Shown: positions 24,501 to 37,900 of the stretch, in pieces
How the letters are laid out: every line of letters begins with the position of its first letter
Position numbering within the stretch: position 1 is the stretch's first letter
DNA from: Brachionus koreanus
Lineage: Eukaryota > Rotifera > Eurotatoria > Ploima > Brachionidae
Assembly (NCBI GenBank): GCA_016987375.1
Contig: PJRA01000325.1
Span: 78,517 to 142,516, forward strand
Direction of reading: 5' to 3'
Length of the DNA: 64,000 nucleotides
The notes under the pieces: generated by a model
The model's input: only the letters and a program-made list of their open reading frames with translations
Database searches by the model: none
Told to the model about the DNA's origin: nothing
Translations under genes and position numbers: made by a program

Positions 24501-24779
24501 TTATTTGATCAAGCAGGTTTAATTATTTTAATGAGAGCTGACAGCAATAACGTAATTCTTTAACCAAGCGCGGTAGCCATAAGTACTGAGCTCCCTAATG
24601 GCACAATTCATTTCAAAAGCATGAATTGAGTGAACATATGCGATGAATTGACCAAAACTTTCGTAATTCACAAAATTCTGTTTATTAAGTCTTTGAGATT
24701 ATCTTCTTGATCATTATCGACCATTTCTAAATGGTTTTAATTTAAAAAATTTTATTTTTGTTTTTATTATTAAGTAAAA

Positions 24780-25070
24780 GCTCTAAATTTTGAATTTGTT
24801 TTTTTCGCGGCTCAACACAAAGTATGGCAAGCTTAGTTCCATCCGCCGAGCTACACATAAGACAAGACAATCTGATCTTATCTTTGCCATTGGTTTTTGC
24901 ATATTATTTTTTTTGATCACGGCCATCAATTGTGTATTATTTTATTTACGGTTCTAATAAATTCTAGCACAATATTTTCACAATCTTTAGGAAAGCCTCT
25001 GCCAGAACGGTTAAGAACGGAACCGTTGACGGTTAAGTTGCCGTCATTGATGGCACGCAACACTAAGATT
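24780..25070 (-). mobile_element. Decayed DDE transposase remnant, possibly pogo/Tigger-like
   Basis: On the minus strand, broken frames read GRGFPKDCENIVLEFIRTVN (about 25010-24950, like a helix-turn-helix region before a DDE_1 domain). They are followed by GKDKIRLSCLMCSSADGTKL plus AILCVEPRKK (about 24890-24800), resembling the start of pogo/Tigger DDE_1 domains where a 'vtvllccnadGsklpp' strand pair occurs. There are stops between the pieces. The higher GC relative to the flanks supports former coding sequence. A further open piece at about 24690-24540 (RELSTYGYRAWLKNYV) may belong to it. Confidence 0.35.
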
Positions 25071-25449
25071 AATTTATATAATGAACATTAAAGTTCTCAT
25101 CACTCCTTCTCTTCATTAAAGCTTTGAAGAGTAGAGATAAAAAAGATTAGTTATTTTCAAAAAATAAATTAGCAGCTTTTTTATACGTAAAATACACTGT
25201 ATTTAATTTTTAATTAGGTTGAGTTGATAAATTTATTGTTTTAAGATATTTCTTAGGATAAGTCATTTTTAATGTTGTCTTGTATTTTTTTTCAATTCTC
25301 AAATTCAAATTTTCACTCAAAAATAAAAAAATTCCTTTCAAAAAAACTTATTTTAAAGATTATTAGAAAAAGCCATTTAGATTTGAATATTTAAATATTT
25401 AACTTTTTAAATTAAAAAAATTAATTTTTTTATTGATTTTCCCCATTTT

Positions 25450-25615
25450 TTTGAATAATGACATGTCACTAATGTTGAGACAAATATTTTGTAAAAAAGT
25501 CAATTTTGGGCTATTTTCGAAAATAGTGACATGTCATTATATCGTTTTTTAAACAAGCGTTCGATATTTAGCGACATGTCGTTAAAATCGAGATTATACG
25601 TTATTATACGCTATT
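25450..25615. repeat. Dispersed repeat with three GACATGTC palindromes
   Basis: GACATGTC occurs three times, near 25460, 25530 and 25572. The segment around the last copy (GTTCGATATTTAGCGACATG, followed by TCGTTAAAATCGA and ACGTTAT) matches 35206-35250, where the order of words is the same. This indicates a dispersed non-autonomous element family. Confidence 0.5.
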
Positions 25616-26120
25616 AAATAATTTTTTTTATTTCAAAGTAGTATGACTGGCATTTTAATATTTTATTTAACGTTTTTAATACAAGATTATGAAGTCACAT
25701 TTATTTTAAAAATGTTGAACTTCTCCTAATGTGTCTTGATTTTTAATTTAAATTAAGTTATTTTCATAAAGTTCTAAATAGAATCAACAAAAATATCTTC
25801 AGAATTCAGTAGGATCGAAATTTTAAAATGAAATCATAATATTTTTTTTATCTTCTAGATGAAACTATAAATAAAAATAAATTTTATTTCAAAAATAAAA
25901 AATTGTTAATATCACACAGATTTTGAATTATTTCAAATAAAATGACCGAAAAACATATCAAACTGAACATTCTCAAATTCAACAAATTTTTGCAATTAGC
26001 ATAAAGAATAATTTTGCTGAACATAAAAAAAATACCTTAAAAACTTAAAATAAAATTAATTTAAAATCAGTTTGCTCATTTTTAGGCATAATATTCATAG
26101 TTTAAAATCATCCGATTCAA

Positions 26121-26874
26121 ATGAGCTTTCTATTGTAAGTCTTTAAACAACGCCTTCCTATTTTAATTTTAGTAAACCATTTGCTTCTAAGCAACAAGTC
26201 CAGTAAAACTTTCAAGTCGAAAAAAAATGTTTCAGAAGGTGGAGAATCGCACAATTTCGATCTTGTTAAACACGCCTCAACTACATTGGGAAGTGGTAAC
26301 TTGAAACTCGCCGTAATGCTTCCAGAAGGTGAAGACATAAATGAATGGGTCGCTGTTAACAGTAAGATTCGGATTAAATTAAGAAAATTCATCTAAAGAA
26401 ACGGCTAAAGCCGTGGATTTTTTTAATCAAATAAATATGCTTTACGGAACTTTGACCGAATTTTGTACCGAACAATCTTGCTCAGTTATGTCTGCTGGTC
26501 CAAAATATGAATATCATTGGGCAGACGGCCAAGTTATTAAGAAACCGATTAAATGCTCAGCTCCGCGTTATATCGATTATCTAATGAACTGGGTTCAGTC
26601 TCAGATCGAGAGTGATTCTATTTTTCCATCTGCCATAGGAGTGCCTTTTTCGAAAAATTTTTTAAGCATTGCCAAAACCATTTTGAAGCGTTTGTTCCGC
26701 GTTTATGCACATATATACTATGAACATTTTCACCAGGTGATTCAATTACAAGAGGAGGCTCATTTGAACACATCCTTTAAGCATTTTATTTATTTCGTCC
26801 AGGAATTTGATTTAGTTGAAAAAAAAGAACTAGCACCTTTACAAGACTTGATTGACAAGCTGACTGGAAAATAA
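26121..26874 (+). CDS. MOB1: MOB1 kinase activator
   Basis: Three exons, 26121-26134, 26192-26361 and 26411-26874, with 57- and 49-bp introns, give 215 residues, one less than human MOB1A/B. The first exon codes only MSFL plus two bases, and splicing restores MSFLFNKSSKTFKSKKNVSE. The Mob/phocein fold is intact: LGSGNLKLAVMLPEGED, NEWVAVN, DFFNQINMLYGTLTEFC, then the zinc ligands C and C of EFCTEQSCSVMSAGPKYEYH with H and H of HIYYEHFHQV. MOB1 binds and activates NDR/LATS kinases in the Hippo and mitotic-exit pathways. The alternative acceptor just upstream would break the frame. Nothing is odd about the copy. Confidence 0.95.
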
Positions 26875-27823
26875 AAAGCATAATATATTTCAAGATCAAC
26901 AATCAATAAAATCCAAATCAAACAAAACTCAATTAATTTTACCCTCTATTTTTAGGAATCAATCTATTCATTTATTGTATAAAAAATAACAAAAATTAGT
27001 TTTCTTAATTTGAAAAAACACATTCTCTTTATTTAAATATAAATAAAAATGTTTTTTGCGTTGATTTCAAATCAAAAAAATTTTAAAAATCAGTCCTAAA
27101 TTTAGAAAAATTTTGATAAAACAAAACAAATATTAATTATTGTTAACTAATGTTAGACAGAGGGTTAGAAATGCTAAATATCTAATTCTCTTATTTGAAA
27201 AAAGCTAACTTATTAAAATATAAATCTTATTGAATAATTTTTTTTTAATTTTAATATTAATAAAACATATTTTTAATTAATTTTTTAAAATATTTTATTT
27301 TAGGTCTTTCTTTTACTAATTTGAAAAATACATTCTTAATGTAGTATCATGAAATATAATGAAAGAACAATTGACTTATATCTTATATTCTGCAGTATAT
27401 GAGTATAATTTACGACCTAAGTTTTTTTGTTCAGACAATTTTCTTTCTTTCAAATATGAATATTTTTTCAATATTTTTTATCTTGGTCAAAATAGAATTT
27501 AATAAAACTGTAATTATAGCAAATTAATGAAGATTTTAATAATTTTTTTGAGGAAATTCAGAGAATCTGTGATGCATTGAGCTATTTTGATATAAGTTAC
27601 TTGATTTTAAATTAATTTAATTTTTTTATATTTTCAAAAAAAGCATCAAAAAAAATCAATTTGAAAATAATGTTATCAATATAGTAAAATATGCCAACAT
27701 TAGGTATCTAAACAGCTAACAAATAACTGATAAAAAATTTAATTATATTTTTTCTTTATTAAATCATTGAGAATTGATTTATTTGTTTAATCCTTAAAAA
27801 ATTTTTTTTCAAATTTTTTCCGG
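26875..27823. other. Intergenic between convergent MOB1 and MRPL33
   Basis: AT-rich, with an AATAAA at about 26905 soon after the MOB1 stop that could be its polyadenylation signal. No gene or repeat is recognised. Confidence 0.4.
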
Positions 27824-28036
27824 CTATTCACCTCCTTTGGTTTTGTCGATTGTTCTTAATTTTTTAGCTTCCTTGTATAAAACATTACGTTCGATTAGTG
27901 GATCAAAACGAATAAATTCGTATTTTTCAACTGCTCTATCTCTTAGCATAAGCATTGAATGACTTGATGCCGAACTTTTTACCAAAACCAAAAGAGTTCG
28001 ACCTTTTTTAGCAAAATGTGCCAAACTTAATTGCAT
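27824..28036 (-). CDS. MRPL33: Mitochondrial ribosomal protein bL33m
   Basis: This single-exon 70-residue protein is close to the 65 residues of human MRPL33. It has the bL33 layout: a basic N-terminus (LAHFAKKGRTLLVLVKSSAS), a central MLRDRAVEKYEFIRFDP beta-rich part, and VLYKEAKKLRTI at the end, matching RVLFVEKKKIRSL-type endings. It should be part of the large mitoribosomal subunit. It lies 127 bp downstream of DDX47 on the same strand. An AG-preceded TTTAG 8 nt before the ATG could be an acceptor for an untranslated 5' exon or for spliced-leader addition. That is only a possibility from sequence. Confidence 0.82.
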   Translation of the reverse strand: MQLSLAHFAKKGRTLLVLVKSSASSHSMLMLRDRAVEKYEFIRFDPLIERNVLYKEAKKLRTIDKTKGGE

Positions 28037-28163
28037 TCCAAACTAAATTTAATATTTTATTTTTTTAAATTTTACTGAATTTTATACTTGATGGCTGATT
28101 AAACCCATTAATTAATAAAAAATATACATATTTTTTTTGGACAGAAATTTTATTTTTGAAAAA

Positions 28164-29603
28164 TTATTTTTTAAATCTTTTATTTTTATTTTTTTTTTGC
28201 AATCTTTTTTTAATACCAGTGGATTCTTCTGTATCTAATTTTTCATCATCCGAATCACCATTTTTTCGCTTTCCCCCCTTTTTCTTGTCGGTTTGTTCTT
28301 TAAGTTCAATTTTAGCAAGTCGCTGAGCCTCGGCAACACGCTCCTGCAAACTCATAACCTCATTTTCAACCGTCTGATACTCATCGAGTTTTTTACCAAT
28401 TAAGTTTTCTATCCTCTGATACAACTCTACATCATACTGTGAAACCAAAGTAATAGATTTTCCTGATCTTCCAGCTCTGGCTGTGCGACCCACCCGATGG
28501 ATATAATCTTTAGAATGAGTTGGAATATCAAAATTAATTACAACATCTACATGAGGAATATCCAAACCGCGGCTCGCCACATCAGTTGCAATTAGTATAG
28601 ACCTTGTTTTTGATTTGAATTTATTTAACGACCCTAATCGTTTTGTTTGACTCATTTGACCATGCAACGGAATAGCAGTAAATCCTAAATTTCTTAGCAT
28701 AATCGACAGTCTTTGTGTATTGGCACAAGTTGAACAAAATATAATGAACGAGTTACCAGCTAGTTCGTTTAAAATATAGACTAAATAAACGTCTTTGAAT
28801 TTACTTGGTAAAAAAACATAAAATTGTTTTAATTGTTCTACAGTTTGATACTTTCCAGATACTTCAACTCTAACTGGATCTTTTAAACTGGCTCGTTGAA
28901 GTTTTTGTACTTTTTTTGTCATTGTAGCAGAATATAAATAAGTTACTCTATCTTTGGGTATTACTTTAAGCATTTTGTCTACATCTTCTTCAAAATCCAT
29001 ATTTAATATTCTATCAGCTTCATCCATTACCAAGTATCTTATTGTTTTTAGCGAAAAACCCTTAGTATTTTCTAAATGATCGACTAATCGACCTGGAGTG
29101 GCAATGATAATATGAGGTTTTTTAGCTAATGCAATTGATTGAGTCATCATATCCATTCCACCAACAATAACAGCACATTTGACTCCAATTCCTGCACCAA
29201 GAGCATCAAATTGTTCCGCTATTTGATAAGCTAACTCTCTAGTAGGAGTTAAAACTAAAGCAAAAATGCGCTGGGGTTTATCAAGCAAAGCTTGCAAAAT
29301 TGGAAGTGCGAATGCACCTGTTTTACCAGATCCTGTTTCAGCTAGCCCAATGATATCTTTACCTTGAAGAGCTACTGGAATAGACTTAGCTTGGATTTGT
29401 GACGGTTTTGTCCATTTTAGTTGGGCACAAGCATCACAAAGCTCCTTGACAATTCCCAGAGTTTCAAAGGTTAAATTTTCATCAGAAGTTTCTTCTTCGG
29501 TTGATTTTTCTTGATTAGTTTTTAACAAATCAAGGGTAACTTTGTCATCATCGGTCAATTCTTTTTCGACTTCGGTTGCTTTTTGTATTACGACCTCGGT
29601 CAT
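28164..29603 (-). CDS. DDX47: DEAD-box RNA helicase DDX47/Rrp3
   Basis: Intronless, 479 residues, similar to human DDX47 (455). It has an acidic N-terminal tail and the Q motif (F-x17-KWTKPSQIQ), motif I AETGSGKT, Ia [12 protein letters not shown], motif II DEAD, motif III SAT, then [26 protein letters not shown] and [11 protein letters not shown]. The tail is lysine-rich and nucleolar-like ([15 protein letters not shown]). The highly diagnostic DDX47/Rrp3 strings include [11 protein letters not shown] and [20 protein letters not shown]. It acts in the nucleolus in early 18S rRNA processing within the small-subunit processome. Start is the ATG opening MTEVVIQKA. Its single-exon structure contrasts with the split DDX10 at 41-45 kb. 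Confidence 0.94.
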   Translation of the reverse strand: MTEVVIQKATEVEKELTDDDKVTLDLLKTNQEKSTEEETSDENLTFETLGIVKELCDACAQLKWTKPSQIQAKSIPVALQGKDIIGLAETGSGKTGAFALPILQALLDKPQRIFALVLTPTRELAYQIAEQFDALGAGIGVKCAVIVGGMDMMTQSIALAKKPHIIIATPGRLVDHLENTKGFSLKTIRYLVMDEADRILNMDFEEDVDKMLKVIPKDRVTYLYSATMTKKVQKLQRASLKDPVRVEVSGKYQTVEQLKQFYVFLPSKFKDVYLVYILNELAGNSFIIFCSTCANTQRLSIMLRNLGFTAIPLHGQMSQTKRLGSLNKFKSKTRSILIATDVASRGLDIPHVDVVINFDIPTHSKDYIHRVGRTARAGRSGKSITLVSQYDVELYQRIENLIGKKLDEYQTVENEVMSLQERVAEAQRLAKIELKEQTDKKKGGKRKNGDSDDEKLDTEESTGIKKRLQKKNKNKRFKK

Positions 29604-29884
29604 TATTCTATAGTTTAATTTTATTTAAAATTATTTATTTTTTATTTATATTAAATGCAAATATTCAAAACGTGTTGAAAGCTTACTATTGCTAAAATTT
29701 TTTTAAAAATTTATTTGCCAGATTTATATTAACTTTTTCTTGAAATTTAAATTCAATCATCTCAAAAACTTATAGCTAGCTTCAATTAAATATATTACAA
29801 TAATGCTATTATTAGATTAAATTTTCCATTCTAAATAAATTTTTAACTTAAATAAACAATTCATTTTGAATATAAATAATAGTT

Positions 29885-29985
29885 TATTTTACAGAACTAA
29901 TTAAAAGCCTTCAGAAAAAAAGTTATAAGCTTTTTTAGTGTTAATTTTTGTTCAATTTTTCTATTTTGTACTAAATTTCACAAAA
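29885..29985 (+). repeat. Partial copy of the 17-bp-TIR MITE family
   Basis: The stretch from TTTACAGAACTAATTAAAAG to a terminus CTAAATTTCACAAAACC matches the right half of the copy at 43500-43612 and the inverted left half of the copy at 10125. The other half is missing. Confidence 0.65.
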
Positions 29986-30614
29986 CCTAATTAGCTGACA
30001 ATGTCTCAAATTTTCAAACAAGTTTATTTGCGAATTAAAAAGGAAATTAAACTTTTTTTTTTTCAAAAAGAAATGAATTACGTCAAATCTTTGTTTGATA
30101 AAATTTATAAAAAAATCTTTAACTAATTTTGTGATTTCCATAAAAAAATAATTTAAACTTCATTGAGAAATTTTGGTCAAAACATCAGTCTGACCGCCAC
30201 CCAACACTATTAGTTAGATTAAAATGCAAAAATTCAAATATAATTGCAACTAGATTTTAAGTTAAAATTTTTAATATTATATTTTAATAATTATTCAATA
30301 ATAAATACCTNNNNNNNNNNNNNNNNNNNNNNNNNNNNNNNNNNNNNNNNNNNNNNNNNNNNNNNNNNNNNNNNNNNNNNNNNNNNNNNNNNNNNNNNNN
30401 NNNNNNNNNNNNNNNNNNNNNNNNNNNNNNNNNNNNNNNNNNNNNNNNNNNNNNNNNNNNNNNNNNNNNNNNNNNNNNNNNNNNNNNNNNNNNNNNNNNN
30501 NNNNNNNNNNNNNNNNNNNNNNNNNNNNNNNNNNNNNNNNNNNNNNNNNNNNNNNNNNNNNNNNNNNNNNNNNNNNNNNNNNNNNNNNNNNNNNNNNNNN
30601 NNNNNNTTTTAAAA

Positions 30615-31293
30615 TGGGACTTTCTGTGTTTGAACGAGAGGCTTTTCGAAAAACAGTCAAAAATATGATTTCACAAATGGCAAAATCCGACATTGTGGCG
30701 CACTTTACTAATCAAGGAATCGCTCGAAGCACTATATATAAATTGGCAGGCAGTTAACAAAAATGGATATTTCATATCGTAAACGTGAAAGAACACCAAA
30801 ATATAGCCCCATACAGCATGAGAAAGCCAAGAAATTGAGTAAAAAACTTTCAAATATGCTATATCGTTCACAATGTTCGCTTATTTTGGACGACGAAAAG
30901 TACTTTACTTTAGCGGGCGACAACATGCCGAGAAATGCTGGATATTACACAAATGACAAGTCTACTAGTCCGGACAGGGTTCAGTTTAGTGGAAAAGAGA
31001 AGTTTCCAAAGAAGGTACTTGTTTGGATAGCCATATCTGATCGAGGTATGTCTAAGCCTCTTTTTCGATTATCAAAGTCGGTTGCCATCAATTCGAGTAT
31101 CTATATCGACGAATGCTTGAATAAACGACTGATCCCATTTATACATGAGTATCATGAAGACCTTGACTACGTTTTTTGGCCTGACTTAGCGTCTGCTAAC
31201 TATTCTATCGTAAGCATGGTTGAACGAAAATGTAAATTATGTGACCAATGATATCAACTCGCCAAATGTCCCTCAACCGTTATATATCTTATA
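30615..31293 (+). mobile_element. Truncated mariner transposase copy
   Basis: Broken plus-strand frames give a Tc1/mariner transposase. The N-terminal region is FREAFRKTVKNMISQMAKSD-like (about 30626-30690), with a stop soon after STIYKLAGS. The catalytic core runs from 30763: LILDDEKYFTLAGD with the first catalytic Asp, GYYTNDKSTSPD, KVLVWIAISDRGMSKPLF, YIDECLNKRL, and DYVFWPDLASANYS with the second Asp. A frameshift follows SANYS; the other frame continues WLNENVNYVTNDIN to PNVPQ at about 31293, where similarity stops before the third catalytic Asp region. A run of N (30311-30606) hides the 5' end. The copy is dead. It matches the copy at 46070-46460. Confidence 0.85.
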
Positions 31294-31938
31294 TTTTTTT
31301 TCTCAAGTAATACTAGCTCGATACAGATAAAACAAATAAATAAACAATAACAATAATTGACTAATCTGAAGCTTTTGCAGTTTTTCTAAAATTAAAAGTT
31401 TCTAATAAGCATTGTCTCAGTTTTGTTTTGTTCAGTTCTCTTTAAATCAACTAATTTACAGATCAGAAATATGATTATTAAGCAAAGTGAGAAGTATTTT
31501 GCCACGATTCAGAGTAATCATTTGTCTAGAACTCTGGAAATAAGTTTTTCATGTATATATTCCAAAATTTTATAAATAATTTTGGCTCATGCATTTTATC
31601 GACCTTTAAAGTCTTAAGTCTAAAGCAGTTAATTTCATAACATTCAATATTATTTACTTAAATATTCAAAAAATTTACTCAATTATTTATCTCCCATGTC
31701 AACTACACTCTTTATTTCTTTAGAATTAGATTTTCTGGCTTTCTTTTCCTATTTTTTGCTAATTATGTGCTTGGTCATGTAAAATCATAATGAAATAAAT
31801 ATTGTTTTTTTAAAAAATCGACTTTTTAAAAGCAATTTTATATGATTAATAATTATTTTTGGCTTGAAGAAAATTAGTTTCATATACATTTTTAAATTAA
31901 TTTAGAAAAAAAAACAAATTTGAATTTTTTATCATGAG
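31294..31938. other. Intergenic between mariner and HERC4-like 3' end
   Basis: AT-rich, with no protein-like frame, RNA gene or repeat match seen. Confidence 0.4.
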
Positions 31939-34900
31939 CTAGACAATAGTAAATCCTTGATTATGTTCTAAAGCGACCATTAAGCGTTCCCGCAATATAT
32001 CTTCATTAGTGTACATCGGCAAATCTAGCAAATTAAAGCATGTATGTGCAACTGGATAGTACGAATCACCTCCTTTTGTTGATTGTATAAACAGTTTTAC
32101 TCGTTTCATGCCAAGAATCGGAATTCTATCAGAACCAGTCAAGTATACTTATGAAAGAGAAAAAAATTTTAAGTACTTAAAACTTTTTGATCAAAAATTA
32201 CACAAAAATTTCTTTTTCTGTTCTAGACTCATCTCATGAAATACTTTCCAGAACATTTTTATAACTGGATGTTCAGCATTGTAATCTCCTTTATATTCTG
32301 TATTCTTTTCCAACTCAACAAAATCATAATTCTGGTTTCCGATCACCATTGACATGAGCTCAGATGGATGAAACAATTCCTTTGAATAAAAATAATAATT
32401 GACTAATTCTTTATAAATAAAAGTGTGAAGCTTACTAAAACTTTAGATCCACAAACTCGATGAAATCCATTACTAAAAGCCTCAAATGGCTTTTCCACTG
32501 ATTTGTTGAATATGTAATCAACATATTCGTTCACATATTGTTTAACATTTTGCTTAGTCACCGGTACTTTAGATCCATCTGGAATTAGTTCAACATTAAT
32601 AACCTGATCATATCTTTGTCTAGAAATTTCAAAATTTAAATCAAATACAGATTCAAAGTCATCACCATCATATTTAAGCAATTGTTCAAGTCCTTTTGCA
32701 ACAGATGGACTAATTGTGTGTAGATCTTGTAAAGTTGGCTTATCTTTGAGTAATTTTTTGTACAAAGCTAATGGAAAGGGGAGATCAATAATAATTGAAT
32801 TATAAATAGCTAGACCACACAATTCCCCAATTAATTTGTACATTTCTTCACCCTCCAATGTCTGATCGTTGAACCATATGGTATGAGTTTCATCATAGTA
32901 GGTGAACATTCCATATTTTAGATCTAGGATTTCTCGTATCAAAAGCATAAAGAATTCTTTTTTGACCCCACCAGCATCATAGGCATCTTCTCCAATAAAC
33001 ATTACTTTAAGTGGTTTTTTTAGGTCATCACGTTTTTGTTTTGATAATTGGTTTAGAGTATCCTGAACGATATGATCTCGTCGCACAAATAAAGCAAGAA
33101 TTGGATTCACTGGATCGATAGTTGTTGAAAAAATCGAAGATAAATTTTGGTGAACTGCTTCATTTAGGGCAAACTGCATTTGAATCTCTGCGTCGGTTTG
33201 TAACAACAAACTTTTTGCTCGACCATCAAAAACAAAAGGAAAATCGCAGAATAATACTGAGCTATCATTCTAGATAAAAAAAATTTATAAACATTTATTA
33301 GTTAAATTCAACTTTTCAAAGTAAAAGCAAATCTAAAAGGTGCAAACAAATCAGTTAATTGACATGTTATTAAATTTAATTTTAGAAATATTTGGTAATT
33401 AAGTTTTTTTCTAAAACTAAATTAAAAGAATATTTTCCGTAAAACCTCTTCTAATTAGAGTAAAATTTTTCGTTCTTTTCTTTTTTAATTACATACACGA
33501 AGGTGTATCACCATATTTCAATAATCTCATGTTTAATCAGATTTAAATTCCATGATATATTCCAAAATAGCATATAAAAAACTTATAATGCATAATATTT
33601 TTTAAGCTCAATTTTTTAGAATTGGAAATAAAAATCAGCATTAAGAATTTTGAAACAAAAATAAATGAAATTCTAAATAGCTAGATATTTTTTTTTAAAT
33701 TTTGATAAAATCTCGTTCTTCAAGTGATACAAAATCATAAAAATTAGATTTCACATTTAAATGAGAGACAAATTTTGAAAAAAAAAAACAAAAAATTATA
33801 AAAAAAAAATTTTTTGATGTTCTTAAACGTTCTAAGAATGAAGTTCATACATTAGGGTAAAAAAATTTCGATGTAAATTGGTAGTTTTTTATGTTCGTAT
33901 TCTTTTAAAGAACAACTGTATGAATAACTTACTCAATATAGTAAGAGATTTTACGGAGGTTTTTGACTATAAACAGTGATTAAAAAAACGTTTAATACAG
34001 ACAAAAAAATATTTAAAACTAACCCCTATATCAATCAATTTGAATACTTGATAGGAATGCTTGTGATTTTAAATTTGAAAAAATTAGGATTTAATTTTAG
34101 AATTAAATAAGCAAAAGCTTTTTAATTATTTAAAATATCAAAATTGCTTACTATCTTTAAAATCTGAATATTTTAAAGAAAAATTTAATTTATTTTTTTT
34201 AATTTTAAATCTCATACGAAAAAAATTTATGAATAAATTGTTTATGCGAAATTTAAAAATAAATTAAGAGCTTTAATTTTATTATATTTGATAAATAAAA
34301 AATTTGATAGTTACTCGTAATGTCTTACGTCTAAGCCATTCAAAATAGTCTTTTTTTACATCAATTTTTTCAATCAAATCAGGTATATGAAATGAGTCGT
34401 AGGGGACAATTTCGCGAAATTCAAGATTGATCTAAATTTAATAAATTTTACCATTCATTATTCAAATTTTATTGTTTTCTTACTCTATTAAGTTTGTCTA
34501 AAAAAATCATTGATGATTTAAGAAAATTTTGTCTTTTAATCAATTCATTTTCGGACACAACTTCATCTTTGCTTTTTAGAATATTCATGACAATGTTTTT
34601 ATAGCTCTTGATTTTTAAACATAAAATTTTAGTTAAAAAATATATTGTTTTATTGATTACTTTGATTAATTTTTTAAAAAAATCAACACCAGTAGCAGCA
34701 AACCAATAGTCCAAAATACGGCCGGCTGCTTCTTTTTTTAGTTTGTTAATTGATTGGGCGTATGCATATAGTAAAGAATGAATGTTTGCAGTATCTTGAG
34801 AGGCCAATTTTTCGAATTCGGCTAAAAATGGAGTTGTAACATAAAGCCTTAGTGCTTCTATACTTGGAGGACTATTAGGAAGTTTTTCAAATAATTCTGT

Positions 34901-37900
34901 TAAATTTTCAATGATCTTTAATAAAAAGTAGATCAGTTCTAATATTTTATTTAACTTAGAATTTTCAAAGATATGTCATATGAAATTAATAATACTGTTT
35001 TTAATATAGCGTAAATGTTCGATTTTTATGACATTTCATTTTATGGCATAATGCACAATAATGATATGTTCTCTTAAAGAGAAAACTGGTTAAAATTTTT
35101 GATTTAAGAAATGTTCTTAATTTCGAAAATCCAGCTTTTTTGAGCATATTTATGTGCATTTACGACTTATAGTTCATATCAAAGGTAAAAAATTTTAAAC
35201 TTGTGTTCGTTATATAAAGACATGTCTTAAAAATCGAACAATTACGTTATCTTAATAAAATTCAGCTTTATTCAAAAATAAACAAAATTTATAGTTTCTT
35301 TATTTTAATCTTTAAATTATAGTTTCATTTGATTCATTTGATTGAATTTTGAATATTAAGAAGCTAAATTAGTGCATATAATATAATTTTTTTTAATTTA
35401 AATATTGAATAATGTTCAAAAATCATAGATTAGATTTTAGGACTTGAATTTTGAGACCTGTTGTAATTTAGAAATTTTGGTACTGTTACGTCATTATTAA
35501 AAAAGGCCTATCTAGCATCGCAAGTCACTCATAAAATGTGTCTAATGGAAATTGAAATTTGCTTAGAAAAGATACCAGATTGGTTCAAAAAATCTAATGG
35601 TGATGATACGAAAACCCTCTAGATGAACGGTTTTTCAAGTGGATAATTACTTGTTATGAGAAATGGATCTATTTTCGAAATTACGATAACAGAAATCTCT
35701 AGGTTGACTCATCTCAACTAAAAATTAAAAAACGATTTTGTGTATTTGGTGGGATTTCCAAGGGATAGTAAACTTTGAGCTGTTTCCAAATTTTGCTGAT
35801 AAATTAAAACTTATTTAATTCTGATTATATCACAAATAAAAATTTTAATTTTTAAATTTATTGGGTAAAGAAAGATAATTTTACTTTTAAAATTGTTATT
35901 TGTGACATAACCAAGATATATTAAATTATTTTGATAAAAACTTGAATAAATTAAGAAAAATTGAATATTCAATAAGAACAAAAGATCACAATCAAATGAG
36001 TTTTTTAATAAAAATTGTCCCAAATAGACTTTTTTCTCATCTTGGAAGTGTAGAATTTATTTATTGAAAAGAATCCAAAAATTCATGTCACATATTTTGT
36101 TCATTCACTTTATTTTTGTTTCTACCTCAATTATTAGCCCAAGGGTTGTAAAATTTTGATTAAAAAAATTAAAAATATTCTAAAAATTAAATATCATTTA
36201 ACAACTAAATATTCTATCAAAAATTAAAAGTTTAGAACTACAGTTTTTTAAAAATGAACTTGATCATCAAATCATACAATTTTTTGAATTTTTATTTATT
36301 ATCTTTTTTTATGAGGTTTGAATCAATAAATAAAATAATAATAATGAATTTAATCAAATCTCCTAGTTAAACTCGAATCAAAAACTTTACCACTTTACCA
36401 CTTTTCCGATTTGACTTTAAATTATATTTTATATGCTTTATTTTCAAATAGAACGTTTAGATTCATTTATAAATTCATGATAGCTAGCATTTTAAACCTG
36501 AGTTTTTTTTAATTAATATATTTTTTAAAATTTAAATTTATAAACTAAAATATTTTAATCTAAATTTCGAATTAATTTAAACAGTAATTACCTTATCTTT
36601 TATATAATCATCATTCAAGCCAGATATGATTGAATAAATTGATTTAGCTCTGCTTAAATCAATTCCCGGATAACGATTCGATGTGCTATAATGCATATTT
36701 TGGTCCAAGAAAGACGCATTTAAACAGGATGCAGATGTGAATGCAAGTTGAATTGCTCTTAATTTAGGCTGATCTAAAATAGCTATTTTAGAGCGATTTT
36801 GTTTGACGATAGCTAATGATTTTTGATCCAGATCTTCCACAATATTTGCTGTAATTATATGAGATTTTTCCAATATTTTTCTATAATCTAGAGGAAAAAT
36901 TTTGCGCGATACCGGTTTTGTAATGACAAAAGTTTGATCGCCACCGGCGTAAATTGAGTACAGATAGAAAGAACTTTGATCAGCTTCAGAAAATTTCTTC
37001 GGATTAGCAAAATTAATGTTAACAAAGTTAGGACTAGATATATTTATGGTAGTTCCATTTCCAAGTTGACCATTACCGGCCAGACCAAACGTATATAATC
37101 GATTGCTAGTTGATGAGTAGGCGATCATATGACATCTCCCGCATGCAATCTGCGTTATTTCACTTCCCATCAAATCCACAATCTTTCTTGGCAAATATTC
37201 ATGGCTCATATTATTGTGGCCTAACTGTCCATACATACCTGCACCAAATGTAAACACTCCGCCATCCTAGCCAAAAAATATAATAGTAATAATTTTATTC
37301 TATAATTTTTATTTGAATTTACTGCTGTTAGAACCGAACTAAAGTTTTCTCCACAGCTAATATAGCATGATTTAAGATTATTAAGAGACTTTACATTCAT
37401 TGGAAAAAGTCTAGAGTTAGTATCACCAAAACCCAATTGACCACAGCTTTTAATGGGAAAAGAAAAATCGAAATTTGATAAATCTGTTTAGATTTTTAGT
37501 TACTCGTTTCTTCCAAAAGAAAAAATGAAACCACTCACAGTTAAAATCATTGAGTGATAACCGCCACAGTCAATTTGTTGAACTGGTATGCCTTCTATTG
37601 ATTGTAGGTAAATAGGAACACTGGTCGAATTCTTATTACCAAGTCCTAATTGTCCATACTCATTATTACCGCAAACATAAACTTTACAGTCCTCGGTTAA
37701 AGCCAAAAAATGGTAGTAACCGCATGCTATTTGTACTACAGACATATCATTCAAAATTTTAATGTGTGTTGGTTTAGGAAAGAACATGTCGTCGTCTGGA
37801 TTTCCTCCAATGGCACCCCAACAAAATAATTGTCCGTGGTTATTTAGAGCAAGAGAAAAAGAATGACCCGCAGAGATATAAGTAATTACTTGAGCTTCTA

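Noticed and set aside
25450..25615. p53 response element cluster
   Set aside because: The outer positions of the GACATGTC sites do not fit the RRRCWWGYYY half site, and the block is better explained as a dispersed repeat.
30244..30693. Long open frames on both strands across 30244-30693
   Set aside because: They exist only because the run of N has no stop codons; most residues are undefined.
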